A DNA stretch of 64,000 nt from contig NZ_JALKBE010000010.1 in NCBI RefSeq assembly GCF_023015885.1, positions 57,972 to 121,971 on the forward strand, written 5' to 3'. Origin of the DNA: Aliiroseovarius sp. S1123. Its GTDB lineage: Bacteria > Pseudomonadota > Alphaproteobacteria > Rhodobacterales > Rhodobacteraceae. Shown here piece by piece: positions 37,066 through 45,302 of this stretch (position 1 is the stretch's first letter; every line of letters starts with the position of its first letter). The position numbers were made by a program, and so were the translations under genes. Below the pieces are notes generated by a model. It did not search any database. It had not been told where the DNA came from and saw nothing but the letters and a program-made list of their open reading frames with translations.

Positions 37066-37959
37066 ATGAGCATCAGAATTGGCAATGCGCCCTGTTCCTG
37101 GGGTGTTGAGTTTGCGGATGATCCGCGCAACCCGACTTGGCGATCCGTCCTGAAGGACTGCGCCGAGGCGGGCTATAAGGGCATCGAATTGGGCCCTGTG
37201 GGGTTCATGCCCGAAGACCCTGTCGAGCTGGGCGAGGCTTTGGCCGAACATGAACTGGAATTGATTGGGGGCGTTGTTTTCCGCGCCTATCACGACCCTG
37301 ACGCATGGGGCGATGTTCTGGACGCCACGCACCGGACGGCGCGTGCGCTGAAGGCGCATGGCGCGCAGCATCTTGTGCTGATCGACTCGATCTCGCCGCG
37401 TCGTGCACCAACTGCTGGCCGGGTCGCCGAAGCCGAGCAAATGGACAAGGCCGAGTGGGTGGCCTATCGCGACCGGATCGCGGAAAGCGCCCGGATCGGG
37501 GCCGAAGAATATGGCCTGACCGTCGGCATCCACGCCCACGCTGCTGGCTTCATGGATTTCGAGCCAGAGCTTGAGCGGCTGCTGGATGAAGTCGATGAAA
37601 GCCTATTGAAAATCTGCTTTGATACCGGTCACCACTCCTATGCAGGGTTCGATCCTGTGGCGTTCATGAAGCGCCATGTTGGGCGGATTTCCTATATGCA
37701 TTTCAAGGATATCGACCCGAAAGTGAAGGCCGATGTGATCGAGAAACGCACCGGTTTTTATGACGCGTGCGGGCAGGGGATCTTCTGCAATCTGGGCGAG
37801 GGAGACGTGGATTTCCCCGCCGTCCGCCAAGTGCTGTTAGATGCAGGGTTTGAGGGTTGGTGCACGGTCGAGCAAGACTGCGACCCGACACTTGACCCGG
37901 ATCCGGTGGGGGATGCCCGCAAGAACCGCGAATATCTGGAATCCATCGGCTTCAAGTAA
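37066..37959 (+). CDS. iolE: Sugar phosphate isomerase/epimerase family, probable inosose dehydratase
   Basis: A 297-residue TIM-barrel protein: IRIGNAPCSWGVEF (3-16), GYKGIELGPVGF, GIHAHAAGFMDFE, CFDTGHHSYAG, YMHFKDID and TVEQDCD give the metal ligands of the IolE/xylose-isomerase-like family. IolE dehydrates 2-keto-myo-inositol to the diketone that IolD hydrolyses. No other IolE candidate is present, so the step would be missing without it. It lies 19 bp after the dehydrogenase gene. Confidence 0.85.
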   Translation: MSIRIGNAPCSWGVEFADDPRNPTWRSVLKDCAEAGYKGIELGPVGFMPEDPVELGEALAEHELELIGGVVFRAYHDPDAWGDVLDATHRTARALKAHGAQHLVLIDSISPRRAPTAGRVAEAEQMDKAEWVAYRDRIAESARIGAEEYGLTVGIHAHAAGFMDFEPELERLLDEVDESLLKICFDTGHHSYAGFDPVAFMKRHVGRISYMHFKDIDPKVKADVIEKRTGFYDACGQGIFCNLGEGDVDFPAVRQVLLDAGFEGWCTVEQDCDPTLDPDPVGDARKNREYLESIGFK

Positions 37960-37971
37960 GGAGATACCATC

Positions 37972-39105
37972 ATGACGAAATTGAAATGGGGCATGATCGG
38001 TGGCGGCGAAGGCAGCCAGATTGGTCCGGCACACCGTCTTGGTGCCCTTGCAGACGGTCGCTTCGCGTTTACAGCAGGCGCCTTGGATCACCGCCCCGAT
38101 GTGGGGCGCGAATACGCGCAACGTCTGGGCATCGCAGCGGATCGCGCTTATGGCGATTGGGAGGAAATGTTGGCGGGTGAGAAAGATCGTGATGACAAGG
38201 TCGATCTGGTCACCGTCGCTACGCCCAACGCCACGCATTTCGAGATCACCAAAAGCTTTCTGGAAGCTGGCTTTAACGTGCTGTGCGAAAAGCCGATGAC
38301 CATGACGGTTGAAGAGGGCGAAGAGATCGTGAAGATTGCCGAGAAGTCGGGAAAGATCTGCGCGGTGAACTACTGCTATTCGGCCTATCCGATGGTGCGT
38401 CAGGCGCGAGCAATGGTGCGCGCTGGTGAAATCGGCAAGATCCGTCTGGTTGTTACAAGCTTCAGTCATGGGCATCACGGCGATGCGACGGATGCCGACA
38501 ATCCGCGCGTCCGTTGGCGCTATGATCCTGAAATGGCTGGGGTTTCCGGGCAGTTCGCCGATTGCGGCATTCATGCCCTGCATATGGCGAGCTTCATCTG
38601 TGACGACGAGGTTCAGCGCCTCTCGGCCGACTTCGCCTCGACCATTCCGTCACGGGTTCTGGAAGATGACGCGATGGTCAATTTCCGCATGGAAGGCGGT
38701 ACGGTTGGGCGGCTTTGGACGTCGTCCGTGGCGATCGGTCGCCAGCACGGGTTCGACATTCAGGTGTTTGGCGAAACCGGCGGTTTGCGCTGGGCGTCCG
38801 AGCAGCCCAACCAGCTGGTCTATACCCCGGTTGGCGGTCGTACCCAGATCATCGAGAAGGGCGAAGGCGGTTTGCATGAAGACGCGCAGCGCCTAAGCCG
38901 CGTGGCCATCGCTCATCCAGAGGGCTTCCCGCTGGCAGTCGCCAATATTTACTGTGATTTGGCGGATGCCATTTCCGGTGCGGATCGCGACGGGTTGCCT
39001 AATGCGGCGGACGGTGTGCGGTCGATGGCGGCGGTTCACACGGCAGTGGCGTCGGCCAAGGGTGGCGGCTCATGGATGGACGCGCGTCCGCCGATGTTCC
39101 GATAA
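37972..39105 (+). CDS. Gfo/Idh/MocA family oxidoreductase (third copy in the island)
   Basis: A 377-residue dehydrogenase starting MTKLKWGMIGGGEGSQIGPA, with EKPMT (about 105) and FADCGIHALHMASF. Extra length and the GGEGSQIGPAHR opening place it in a subgroup close to scyllo- or D-chiro-inositol dehydrogenases, by general resemblance only. GGAGAT precedes the ATG, 12 bp after iolE. It ends 2 bp before the convergent LacI gene, with no terminator visible between. Confidence 0.8.
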   Translation: MTKLKWGMIGGGEGSQIGPAHRLGALADGRFAFTAGALDHRPDVGREYAQRLGIAADRAYGDWEEMLAGEKDRDDKVDLVTVATPNATHFEITKSFLEAGFNVLCEKPMTMTVEEGEEIVKIAEKSGKICAVNYCYSAYPMVRQARAMVRAGEIGKIRLVVTSFSHGHHGDATDADNPRVRWRYDPEMAGVSGQFADCGIHALHMASFICDDEVQRLSADFASTIPSRVLEDDAMVNFRMEGGTVGRLWTSSVAIGRQHGFDIQVFGETGGLRWASEQPNQLVYTPVGGRTQIIEKGEGGLHEDAQRLSRVAIAHPEGFPLAVANIYCDLADAISGADRDGLPNAADGVRSMAAVHTAVASAKGGGSWMDARPPMFR

Positions 39106-39107
39106 GT

Positions 39108-40106
39108 TTACGGGGCGGGGCGCAGCGTGCCCCGCTCGACGACCGAACAGGGGAAGATCCGCGCCTCGGGATAGCGGTCCGGTTCGTTCAACATCGCGAC
39201 CATCAGTTCGATGGACGATGTCACGATCTGCCGGATTGGCTGGTGGATCGTAGTCAGGCCGATGTTTTCCCAGCGCGCCATTTCCATGTCATTCAAGCCG
39301 ATGATCCCAATGTCCTCGGGGACACGCAGTTTGCTGTCTTCGATGGCAGATAGGGCGCCGATTGACAGTACGTCATCGCCGCAAAAATAGGCTTGCGCGG
39401 GATTGGCGTCGATCAGCCTTAGCATCTCTTTCCGCCCGGCTTCGAACGAGTATGCCTCGGCGAAAGAATGACTGGCCTGGATGTCCGGATGCTTGACCAT
39501 CTCTGACTTGAAGCCGGCAAAACGGTCTTGGGTCGAGGTGGCATCCTCGGGTCCGCCCATGAAGGCTACATGGGTGTAGCCGCGCGCGATCAGGGCCTGT
39601 GCGGCCATGCGTCCGCATTCCACGTTGTCGATGCCGACCACATGCACCTGCGGGGCCGAGGAATACCGGCCAAAGCTGTGCACAACTGGAACGCCCGCGT
39701 CGCGGAAGGCTTTGGCAAAGCCCGGTGGCAATGTGGAGGACGCAACGACTACGCCATCGACGGAATACTGGCGCAACATCCGCACCGAGTTTTCAGGGTC
39801 CGTTTCGTCGGTCAGGTTGACCAGAAGGGGGCGCAGGCCACGTTCTTGCAGACCGCGCGTGAACAGGTCGAAAACCTCAAGGAAGATCGGGTTGTGGAAG
39901 TTGTTCGAGACAAGGCCGATCAATTTTGTGCGTCCCGTGGTTAGGGACGAGGCCAAGGCATTCGGGCTGTATCCAAGCTCGCGCGCGGCCTTTTCGACTT
40001 TGCGGCGCATCTTGTCAGAGACCGAGGCGCCATCAGTAAATGTGCGCGATACGGCAGAGCGGGATACACCCGCGCGTTCTGCAACCTCTTTCAACGTAAC
40101 GGCCAT
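39108..40106 (-). CDS. LacI family repressor, probable regulator of the inositol island
   Basis: A 332-residue LacI regulator with a canonical N-terminal HTH (TLKEVAERAGVSRSAVSRTF, 4-23; hinge NALASSLTTGRT) and a ligand-binding domain. Its gene diverges from the ABC transporter operon, and the 30-bp palindrome 40184-40213 sits between. The same core stands before iolD, so autoregulation and control of the whole island are predicted. The inducer is probably inositol or an early intermediate. Confidence 0.88.
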   Translation of the reverse strand: MAVTLKEVAERAGVSRSAVSRTFTDGASVSDKMRRKVEKAARELGYSPNALASSLTTGRTKLIGLVSNNFHNPIFLEVFDLFTRGLQERGLRPLLVNLTDETDPENSVRMLRQYSVDGVVVASSTLPPGFAKAFRDAGVPVVHSFGRYSSAPQVHVVGIDNVECGRMAAQALIARGYTHVAFMGGPEDATSTQDRFAGFKSEMVKHPDIQASHSFAEAYSFEAGRKEMLRLIDANPAQAYFCGDDVLSIGALSAIEDSKLRVPEDIGIIGLNDMEMARWENIGLTTIHQPIRQIVTSSIELMVAMLNEPDRYPEARIFPCSVVERGTLRPAP

Positions 40107-40183
40107 GCTGTGTTTGCCTTCTTAACTTGCCTCTGCGATCCTTTTAGCGGGTTTCAGCGGTCTTGGCAGTATGAAATGCGCCC

Positions 40184-40213
40184 CGTCATTTTGCAACCGG
40201 TTGCAAAATGACG
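40184..40213. promoter_or_regulatory. LacI-type operator between the repressor gene and the transporter operon
   Basis: A perfect 30-bp palindrome centred between 40198 and 40199. Its core TTTGCAACCGGTTGCAAA (40190-40207) is identical to the site at 35898, extended by six matched bases on each side. It lies 77 bp from the repressor start and 81 bp from the binding-protein start. Confidence 0.9.
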
Positions 40214-40294
40214 TCAGATGTGTTTAAACTCGAGTCGGAGAGGCGGAGAAGACCGCTCTCGCACCGTGAATAGGTGAATTTTTGGGAGGAAATC

Positions 40295-41245
40295 ATGACT
40301 TCACTTACGAAGAAACTCGCGCTTGCGGCTGCCGTGGCTGCTGCGCCGCTGATGGCGGCGACCTCTGCCTCGGCCGAGGGCGAGAAATACATTCTTGTCA
40401 GCCACGCGCCTGACAGCGACAGCTGGTGGAACACCATCAAGAACGGCATCGCACTTGCCGGTGAGCAGATGGGCGTAGAGGTTGAATACCGTAACCCGCC
40501 CACCGGTGACCTGGCGGACATGGCCCGCATCATTGAACAGGCTGCGGCCTCGGGTCCGAATGGCATCATCACCACGCTGGCGGACTATGACGTCCTCTCT
40601 GGTCCGATTAGGTCGGCGGCAGACAGCGGAGTAGATGTAATCATCATGAACACTGGCACCCCCGATCAGGCCCGCGAAGTTGGCGCCCTGATGTATGTGG
40701 GTCAGCCGGAATATGACGCTGGGTATGCCGCAGGTCTGCGTGCCAAGGGCGATGGCATCGGTTCGTTCCTCTGCGTGAACCACTATATCGTGCAGCCGTC
40801 CTCGCAAGAGCGTTGTCAGGGCTTTGCTGACGGTCTGGGCATTGATCTGGGCGACCAGATGATCGACGCAGGGCAGGACCCGGCGGAAATCAAAAACCGC
40901 GTGCTGGCCTATCTGTCGGCCAACCCTGATACAGACGCTGTTTTGACGCTTGGGCCGACGTCGGCCGATCCGACCATCCTTGCGCTGGAAGAAAACGGCA
41001 TGGCTGGAGACATCTATTTCGGCACCTTCGACCTTGGTGGTGAAATCGTCAAAGGCATCAAAGCTGGCGTGATCCAGTGGGGCATCGACCAACAACCCTT
41101 CCTGCAGGCCTACCTGCCGGTGGTCGTGATGACCAACTTCCATCGCTATGGTGTTCTGCCCGGCAATAACATCAACTCGGGCCCCGGTTTCGTAACCGCT
41201 GACGGTCTTGAGAAGATCGAGATGTTTGCAGGCGAATACCGCTGA
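40295..41245 (+). CDS. ABC transporter substrate-binding protein, inositol/sugar type
   Basis: A 316-residue periplasmic-binding protein, type I fold: signal peptide 1-27 (ending SASAEG), then YILVSHAPDSDSWWNTIKNG and LADMARIIEQA, GIITTLADYD as in ribose/inositol-binding proteins (RbsB/IbpA class). GGGAGG is placed 5 nt before the ATG. It is the first gene of the uptake operon, 81 bp after the operator. Inositol is inferred as the ligand from the neighbours. Confidence 0.88.
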   Translation: MTSLTKKLALAAAVAAAPLMAATSASAEGEKYILVSHAPDSDSWWNTIKNGIALAGEQMGVEVEYRNPPTGDLADMARIIEQAAASGPNGIITTLADYDVLSGPIRSAADSGVDVIIMNTGTPDQAREVGALMYVGQPEYDAGYAAGLRAKGDGIGSFLCVNHYIVQPSSQERCQGFADGLGIDLGDQMIDAGQDPAEIKNRVLAYLSANPDTDAVLTLGPTSADPTILALEENGMAGDIYFGTFDLGGEIVKGIKAGVIQWGIDQQPFLQAYLPVVVMTNFHRYGVLPGNNINSGPGFVTADGLEKIEMFAGEYR

Positions 41246-41317
41246 TTTTCTTTCAAGGGCGGCCGGAGTGATTTGGCCGCCCGTATTTTATCTTGATTAA
41301 GGACACAGAGGCTTACC

Positions 41318-42439
41318 ATGTCCAATGCACCCACCGAAAATGCGGTCGACGAAAGGATCAAGACGCGATCCCGCTTCCGCGAAGCGATGATCCGTCCCGA
41401 ACTGGGCGGAATGGTCGGCACTGTCGCCGTCTTCACATTCTTCCTGTTGTTTGCCTTCGACAGTGGCATGTTCAACAGCCAGGGCATCATGAACTGGTCA
41501 ACCGTATCGGCCCAATTTATGATTATTGCCGTGGGGGCTTGCCTTCTAATGATTGCGGGCGAGTTTGACCTTTCCGTCGGCTCTATGATCGGTTTTGCCG
41601 GTATGATGGTCGCGATCTTCAGCGTGACACTCGGCTGGCCGGTTTGGCTTGCGATCCTGCTTACATTTGTCATGTGTATCGCCATCGGTGCCTTGAACGG
41701 GTACATCGTGATCCGCACCGGATTGCCAAGCTTTATCGTGACGCTTGCCTTCCTGTTCATCCTGCGTGGCTTTGCGATCTTCCTGCCGCAGGTGATCGAG
41801 CGCAAAACCATCATCGGTGGGATCAAGGATGTCGCCGAGGGGGATTGGCTTGCGCCGTTCTTTGGCGGCAAGATTTTAACCGGTCTGTTCCAGTGGATGG
41901 GTGACGCGGGCGTCATCGCCGTGTTCGAGCGTGGCACGCGCAAAGGGCAGCCAGTGGTTGATGGCATTCCGATGCTGATTATCTGGGCCATTGTCCTTAT
42001 CATCTTTGGTCATGTGCTGCTGACCAAGACCAAATTCGGCAACTGGATTTTCGCCGCAGGGGGCGATGCCGAGGCGGCCCGCAACTCGGGTGTGCCGGTC
42101 AATAAGGTCAAGATCCTGATGTTCATGTTTACCGCATTCTGCGCAACCGTATTTGCAGTCTGTCAGGTGATGGAGTTCGGATCAGCCGGTGCCGACCGCG
42201 GGCTTCTCAAGGAGTTCGAGGCGATCATCGCCGTGGTCATCGGTGGCGCTCTGCTGACAGGTGGTTACGGGTCGGTTCTTGGCGCAGCCCTTGGCGCGCT
42301 GATCTTTGGTGTCGTTCAGCAGGGTTTGTTCTTTGCGGGTGTCGAAAGCAGCCTGTTCCGCGTGTTCCTGGGGGTAATCCTTCTGGGCGCGGTGATCCTG
42401 AACACCTATATTCGTCGCATCATCACGGGGGAGCGTTGA
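41318..42439 (+). CDS. ABC transporter permease, ribose/inositol type
   Basis: A 373-residue membrane protein of the RbsC-like branched permease family, with about nine to ten helices. The conserved GEFDLSVGSMIGFAGM (about 85-100) and NTYIRRI C-terminus are seen. The loop around 160-210 (PQVIERKTIIGG...) is longer than in RbsC. It follows the binding-protein gene by 72 bp and precedes the ATPase by one base. Confidence 0.88.
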   Translation: MSNAPTENAVDERIKTRSRFREAMIRPELGGMVGTVAVFTFFLLFAFDSGMFNSQGIMNWSTVSAQFMIIAVGACLLMIAGEFDLSVGSMIGFAGMMVAIFSVTLGWPVWLAILLTFVMCIAIGALNGYIVIRTGLPSFIVTLAFLFILRGFAIFLPQVIERKTIIGGIKDVAEGDWLAPFFGGKILTGLFQWMGDAGVIAVFERGTRKGQPVVDGIPMLIIWAIVLIIFGHVLLTKTKFGNWIFAAGGDAEAARNSGVPVNKVKILMFMFTAFCATVFAVCQVMEFGSAGADRGLLKEFEAIIAVVIGGALLTGGYGSVLGAALGALIFGVVQQGLFFAGVESSLFRVFLGVILLGAVILNTYIRRIITGER

Positions 42440-42440
42440 T

Positions 42441-43229
42441 ATGAATCCGGAAAAAGCTCCAATCATCCAGATGAAGAATATCGAGAAGCATTTTGGCAGC
42501 GTGATCGCGCTGGCGGGTGTCTCGCTCGAGGTCTTTCCCGGAGAATGCCACTGCCTTCTCGGCGACAACGGTGCCGGTAAGTCGACCTTCATCAAAACCA
42601 TGTCCGGCGTTCATCAGCCGACCCATGGCGAGATCTATTTCGAAGGCAAACCGATGAGCTTCGCCGATCCGCGTGATGCGATTTCGGCAGGGATTGCAAC
42701 GGTGCACCAACACCTTGCGATGATCCCCCTAATGTCGGTTAGCCGTAACTTCTTCATGGGCAATGAGCCGGTGAAGAAAGTCGGTCCGCTAAACTTCTTC
42801 GACCATGATCATGCCAATCAGGTCACCATGGACGAAATGCGCAAGATGGGCATCAACCTGCGTGGACCGGATCAGGCTGTGGGTACATTGTCAGGTGGCG
42901 AGCGCCAGACGGTTGCCATTGCACGTGCAGTGCATTTCGGCGCCAAGGTGCTGATCTTGGACGAACCGACCTCGGCCTTGGGTGTGCGCCAGACGGCGAA
43001 CGTACTTGCCACGATTGACAAGGTCCGCAAGCAGGGGATCGCCGTGGTCTTCATCACGCACAACGTACGCCACGCACTTGCCGTCGGAGACCGGTTCACG
43101 GTGCTCAATCGCGGTCAGACGCTGGGCACGGCACAGCGCGGGCAGATTACGCCGGAAGAGTTGCAAGATCTGATGGCAGGCGGTCAGGAACTTGTCGCCT
43201 TGGAAGGTAGCCTGGGAGGCACCGTTTAA
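42441..43229 (+). CDS. ABC transporter ATP-binding protein, single nucleotide-binding domain
   Basis: A 262-residue ATPase with Walker A GDNGAGKSTFIKT (about 39-51), signature LSGGERQTVAIARA, and Walker B LILDEPTSALG. Sugar ABC importers of the ribose class usually have a two-domain ATPase of about 500 residues; this one has a single domain, so it would work as a homodimer. The terminator at 43269 closes the operon. Confidence 0.9.
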   Translation: MNPEKAPIIQMKNIEKHFGSVIALAGVSLEVFPGECHCLLGDNGAGKSTFIKTMSGVHQPTHGEIYFEGKPMSFADPRDAISAGIATVHQHLAMIPLMSVSRNFFMGNEPVKKVGPLNFFDHDHANQVTMDEMRKMGINLRGPDQAVGTLSGGERQTVAIARAVHFGAKVLILDEPTSALGVRQTANVLATIDKVRKQGIAVVFITHNVRHALAVGDRFTVLNRGQTLGTAQRGQITPEELQDLMAGGQELVALEGSLGGTV

Positions 43230-43268
43230 AGGACGATGAGTTTAAAACAGGGCATCTGAAAACATGGA

Positions 43269-43298
43269 AAGGCGGAGCTGTTGGGCTTCGCCTTTTTT
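43269..43298 (+). terminator. Rho-independent terminator of the transporter operon
   Basis: AAGGCGGAGC (43269-43278) pairs with GCTTCGCCTT (43285-43294), one G-T wobble, loop of 6 nt, followed by TTTTTT to 43298. It lies 40 bp after the ATPase stop. Confidence 0.92.
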
Positions 43299-43414
43299 GT
43301 TTGGCATCGCCAGCTGGACGTGCGCGTGAGGTACGTCTGGTCGGCTCGGTTGACACGCGCCCGATAGCCGGCTTTGCTACTTTCGATATTTACGGCGAAG
43401 AGGGAGGCGTGAAA

Positions 43415-43954
43415 ATGCACCTAAAAGTTCTTGTGTTTTTCGTCGTGGGAACGTTGGCAGGGGCACTTCAGGGATGCGTGGAAGCCGAGGCCCACAAGAC
43501 ATCAATTGTTGCCCAGGAAGACCAACGCGTTGCCGGAATTGGGGATGCCGTTCTGTCGGCACATGGGGCAGAGCGTTCGCCCAATGCGCGCGGTGACGCA
43601 GGCGCGACTGGCGGCGCCGGGGCCACGGGGACAACCACGTTTTACTTTGCGGGGGCGAATGCAGGGAAAGCGCTTTTCGTCCGGCGTGATGTTCTGGTGC
43701 AGATAGGTCAGACGACGATCAACCCTAATAGCCGATCATATTTTGACCAGCAGGGTGGTGCTATTCCCTATTCGGGTGTGGCAAGCGTGAACGCCTATCC
43801 GATTGTCGTACCCCCCAATTTGCCTCATCACCGGATTGTCAGTGTGCACGATCAGAAAGTCACGGTTGCCATGGGGAAATCGATTGTTCTTTCGGGCAGG
43901 ACCTTGACCGTGATTAATGCGAGCGCAAATCAACTCACCTTTGCGCTTCAGTAA
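43415..43954 (+). CDS. Orphan predicted lipoprotein with Gly/Ala/Thr-rich segment
   Basis: A 179-residue protein I do not recognise. Start at the ATG at 43415, with GGAGG 7 nt before. Residues 1-20 make a lipoprotein-like signal ending ALQGC (Cys 20; the Q is unusual in a lipobox). After a helical stretch comes a short collagen-like run GDAGATGGAGATGTTT (about 62-77), then a beta-rich domain (FYFAGANAGKALFVRRD; IVLSGRTLTVINASANQLTFAL). No partner gene overlaps it. It starts after the transporter terminator, so it is transcribed on its own. Confidence 0.6.
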   Translation: MHLKVLVFFVVGTLAGALQGCVEAEAHKTSIVAQEDQRVAGIGDAVLSAHGAERSPNARGDAGATGGAGATGTTTFYFAGANAGKALFVRRDVLVQIGQTTINPNSRSYFDQQGGAIPYSGVASVNAYPIVVPPNLPHHRIVSVHDQKVTVAMGKSIVLSGRTLTVINASANQLTFALQ

Positions 43955-44228
43955 AGGTAAAGCCCTCAGATCGGGTCTGATTTTGTGGAGGCGAGAAGGT
44001 TCTGAACGACGCCTGACTTCAAACGTACCCACGTCATTTCCTTGACGCGATAGAGGGGAGACGGCCACCGGTGAGTGGTACCGGTGGCTGAAAACCATTA
44101 ATCCCCTCACTCATACATGCGCATTTATAAAACAATATTTGTCAAAACTTTGGCACTGGTGGGGTGACCTAACGTAAGCGTAAGTTATGATTTTTCGCGG
44201 CTATCAACCGTGTGCGGGTATGTCTGCT
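43955..44228. other. 274-bp intergenic gap with one strong hairpin
   Basis: No coding frame is supported. GCCACCGGT (44064-44072) pairs perfectly with ACCGGTGGC (44080-44088) around a 7-nt loop, with no T-run on either side. An AT-rich stretch (44120-44150) and AACGTAAGCGTAAG (44171-44184) follow. It separates the lipoprotein gene from the convergent NRPS operon. Confidence 0.5.
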
Positions 44229-45302
44229 CTATTGCCCCATGCCCCGGATGTTCTGCGCGACGACCGTGTCTACCCGGTCGACGATTGCCTCAATCTCGGG
44301 ATTGGGACATCCATGCTTGGTCATCAACTGCCAGATTATACGGTCCATCCGCTCGACTTTCGTGGCTGACTGAAACAGGGCCCGCGCGACGGATGACGGT
44401 GCCGTAAGCTGACGCGCTGCTGTGCAATAGGTTTCAAACGGAACCAAATCTTGCGGTGCGGCCCCCCGCTGAAGGCAAAGCCCCTGTACGCTTTCGTAAA
44501 TCCGGCGCGAGGCACCTTCGTCCTGCGTGACAGCATCAGAGATCGAGCGTAGCCCCTCATCGCTAAGACAGCGATAGTTGCCAGTGATCAGCATGGGCCA
44601 TTTGGCCAGAGGCGTGAACGCAGACGCTGATGCAACCAGCAAGACGGGCGGGCGTAGGTCCGGATGTTTCAGCATCGGTGCGCGGTTCGCGCTGCGGCAA
44701 ATCTGGCGCAGCATGTCGTTCGACCCGGCATCTGCAAACGGCGCGATCTTGAAGTTCGATGGCAGCGAGACTTTCATGTGGTGGCTCAGGGCAGGATCTA
44801 TGCGCACGGCCTGCGGGTCAGGGCTGCTGTGAGTGAAACGGTCGGGCGAGAACGAATCCCACAGATCGGGTGCGTGATAGGCCCGCGCCAGATCGGTGTT
44901 CCATACCCTTTCTAGTCGTTTCAGATAGGGCGGCAGCGCCATGTTCATGATCGAGATCACAGGCCGCCCACTATTCGCGATCCGAAAGGCGAGCGCGCGA
45001 ATGTCGGGTGCGGCGAACTGAGGCTCCTGCATCGCAAGGACGATCAGGTCATGTTGGGAGGGATCCACTGCCTCCGGGGTGACCGCAACCACGTCAAGGT
45101 CCGCCGTGTCGCGCGACACAAGGATTGGCATACCCGCCTTTCGCGTCGCCACGTGAATGAACGGTCCCTCGGCGTTGATTTGCCGCGCTTCAGCATCGCG
45201 GCAGACCACGGTGACATGATGCCCGCCCAACGCGGCCCGCACGGCGAACACGAGCCCGTAAGAGGCGCCAAGGACCAAGATACGGTAAGTGGTGGCCTGC
45301 AT
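44229..45302 (-). CDS. Ketopantoate-reductase-like NAD(P)-dependent oxidoreductase
   Basis: A 357-residue protein with an N-terminal Rossmann fold, RILVLGASYGLVFAVRAALGG (the usual GxGxxG appears as GASYG, 12-16), the HDLIVLAMQEPQ segment where ApbA/PanE proteins contact cofactor, and a helical C-terminus ending with PSSVARALFQS...VERMD...KHGCPNPEIEAIV, like the PanE C-terminal domain. Its ATG overlaps the NRPS stop (TAATG), so it is translationally coupled to the NRPS. A role in reducing a 2-oxo or imine substrate or product of that pathway is inferred. It is longer and more divergent than true PanE. Confidence 0.7.
   Translation of the reverse strand: MQATTYRILVLGASYGLVFAVRAALGGHHVTVVCRDAEARQINAEGPFIHVATRKAGMPILVSRDTADLDVVAVTPEAVDPSQHDLIVLAMQEPQFAAPDIRALAFRIANSGRPVISIMNMALPPYLKRLERVWNTDLARAYHAPDLWDSFSPDRFTHSSPDPQAVRIDPALSHHMKVSLPSNFKIAPFADAGSNDMLRQICRSANRAPMLKHPDLRPPVLLVASASAFTPLAKWPMLITGNYRCLSDEGLRSISDAVTQDEGASRRIYESVQGLCLQRGAAPQDLVPFETYCTAARQLTAPSSVARALFQSATKVERMDRIIWQLMTKHGCPNPEIEAIVDRVDTVVAQNIRGMGQ

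Noticed and set aside
44170..44187. AACGTAAGCGTAAG resembling a MerR-family (LiuR-like) operator
   Set aside because: Symmetry is imperfect, no MerR gene or acyl-CoA gene adjoins it, and it lies downstream of two convergent genes.
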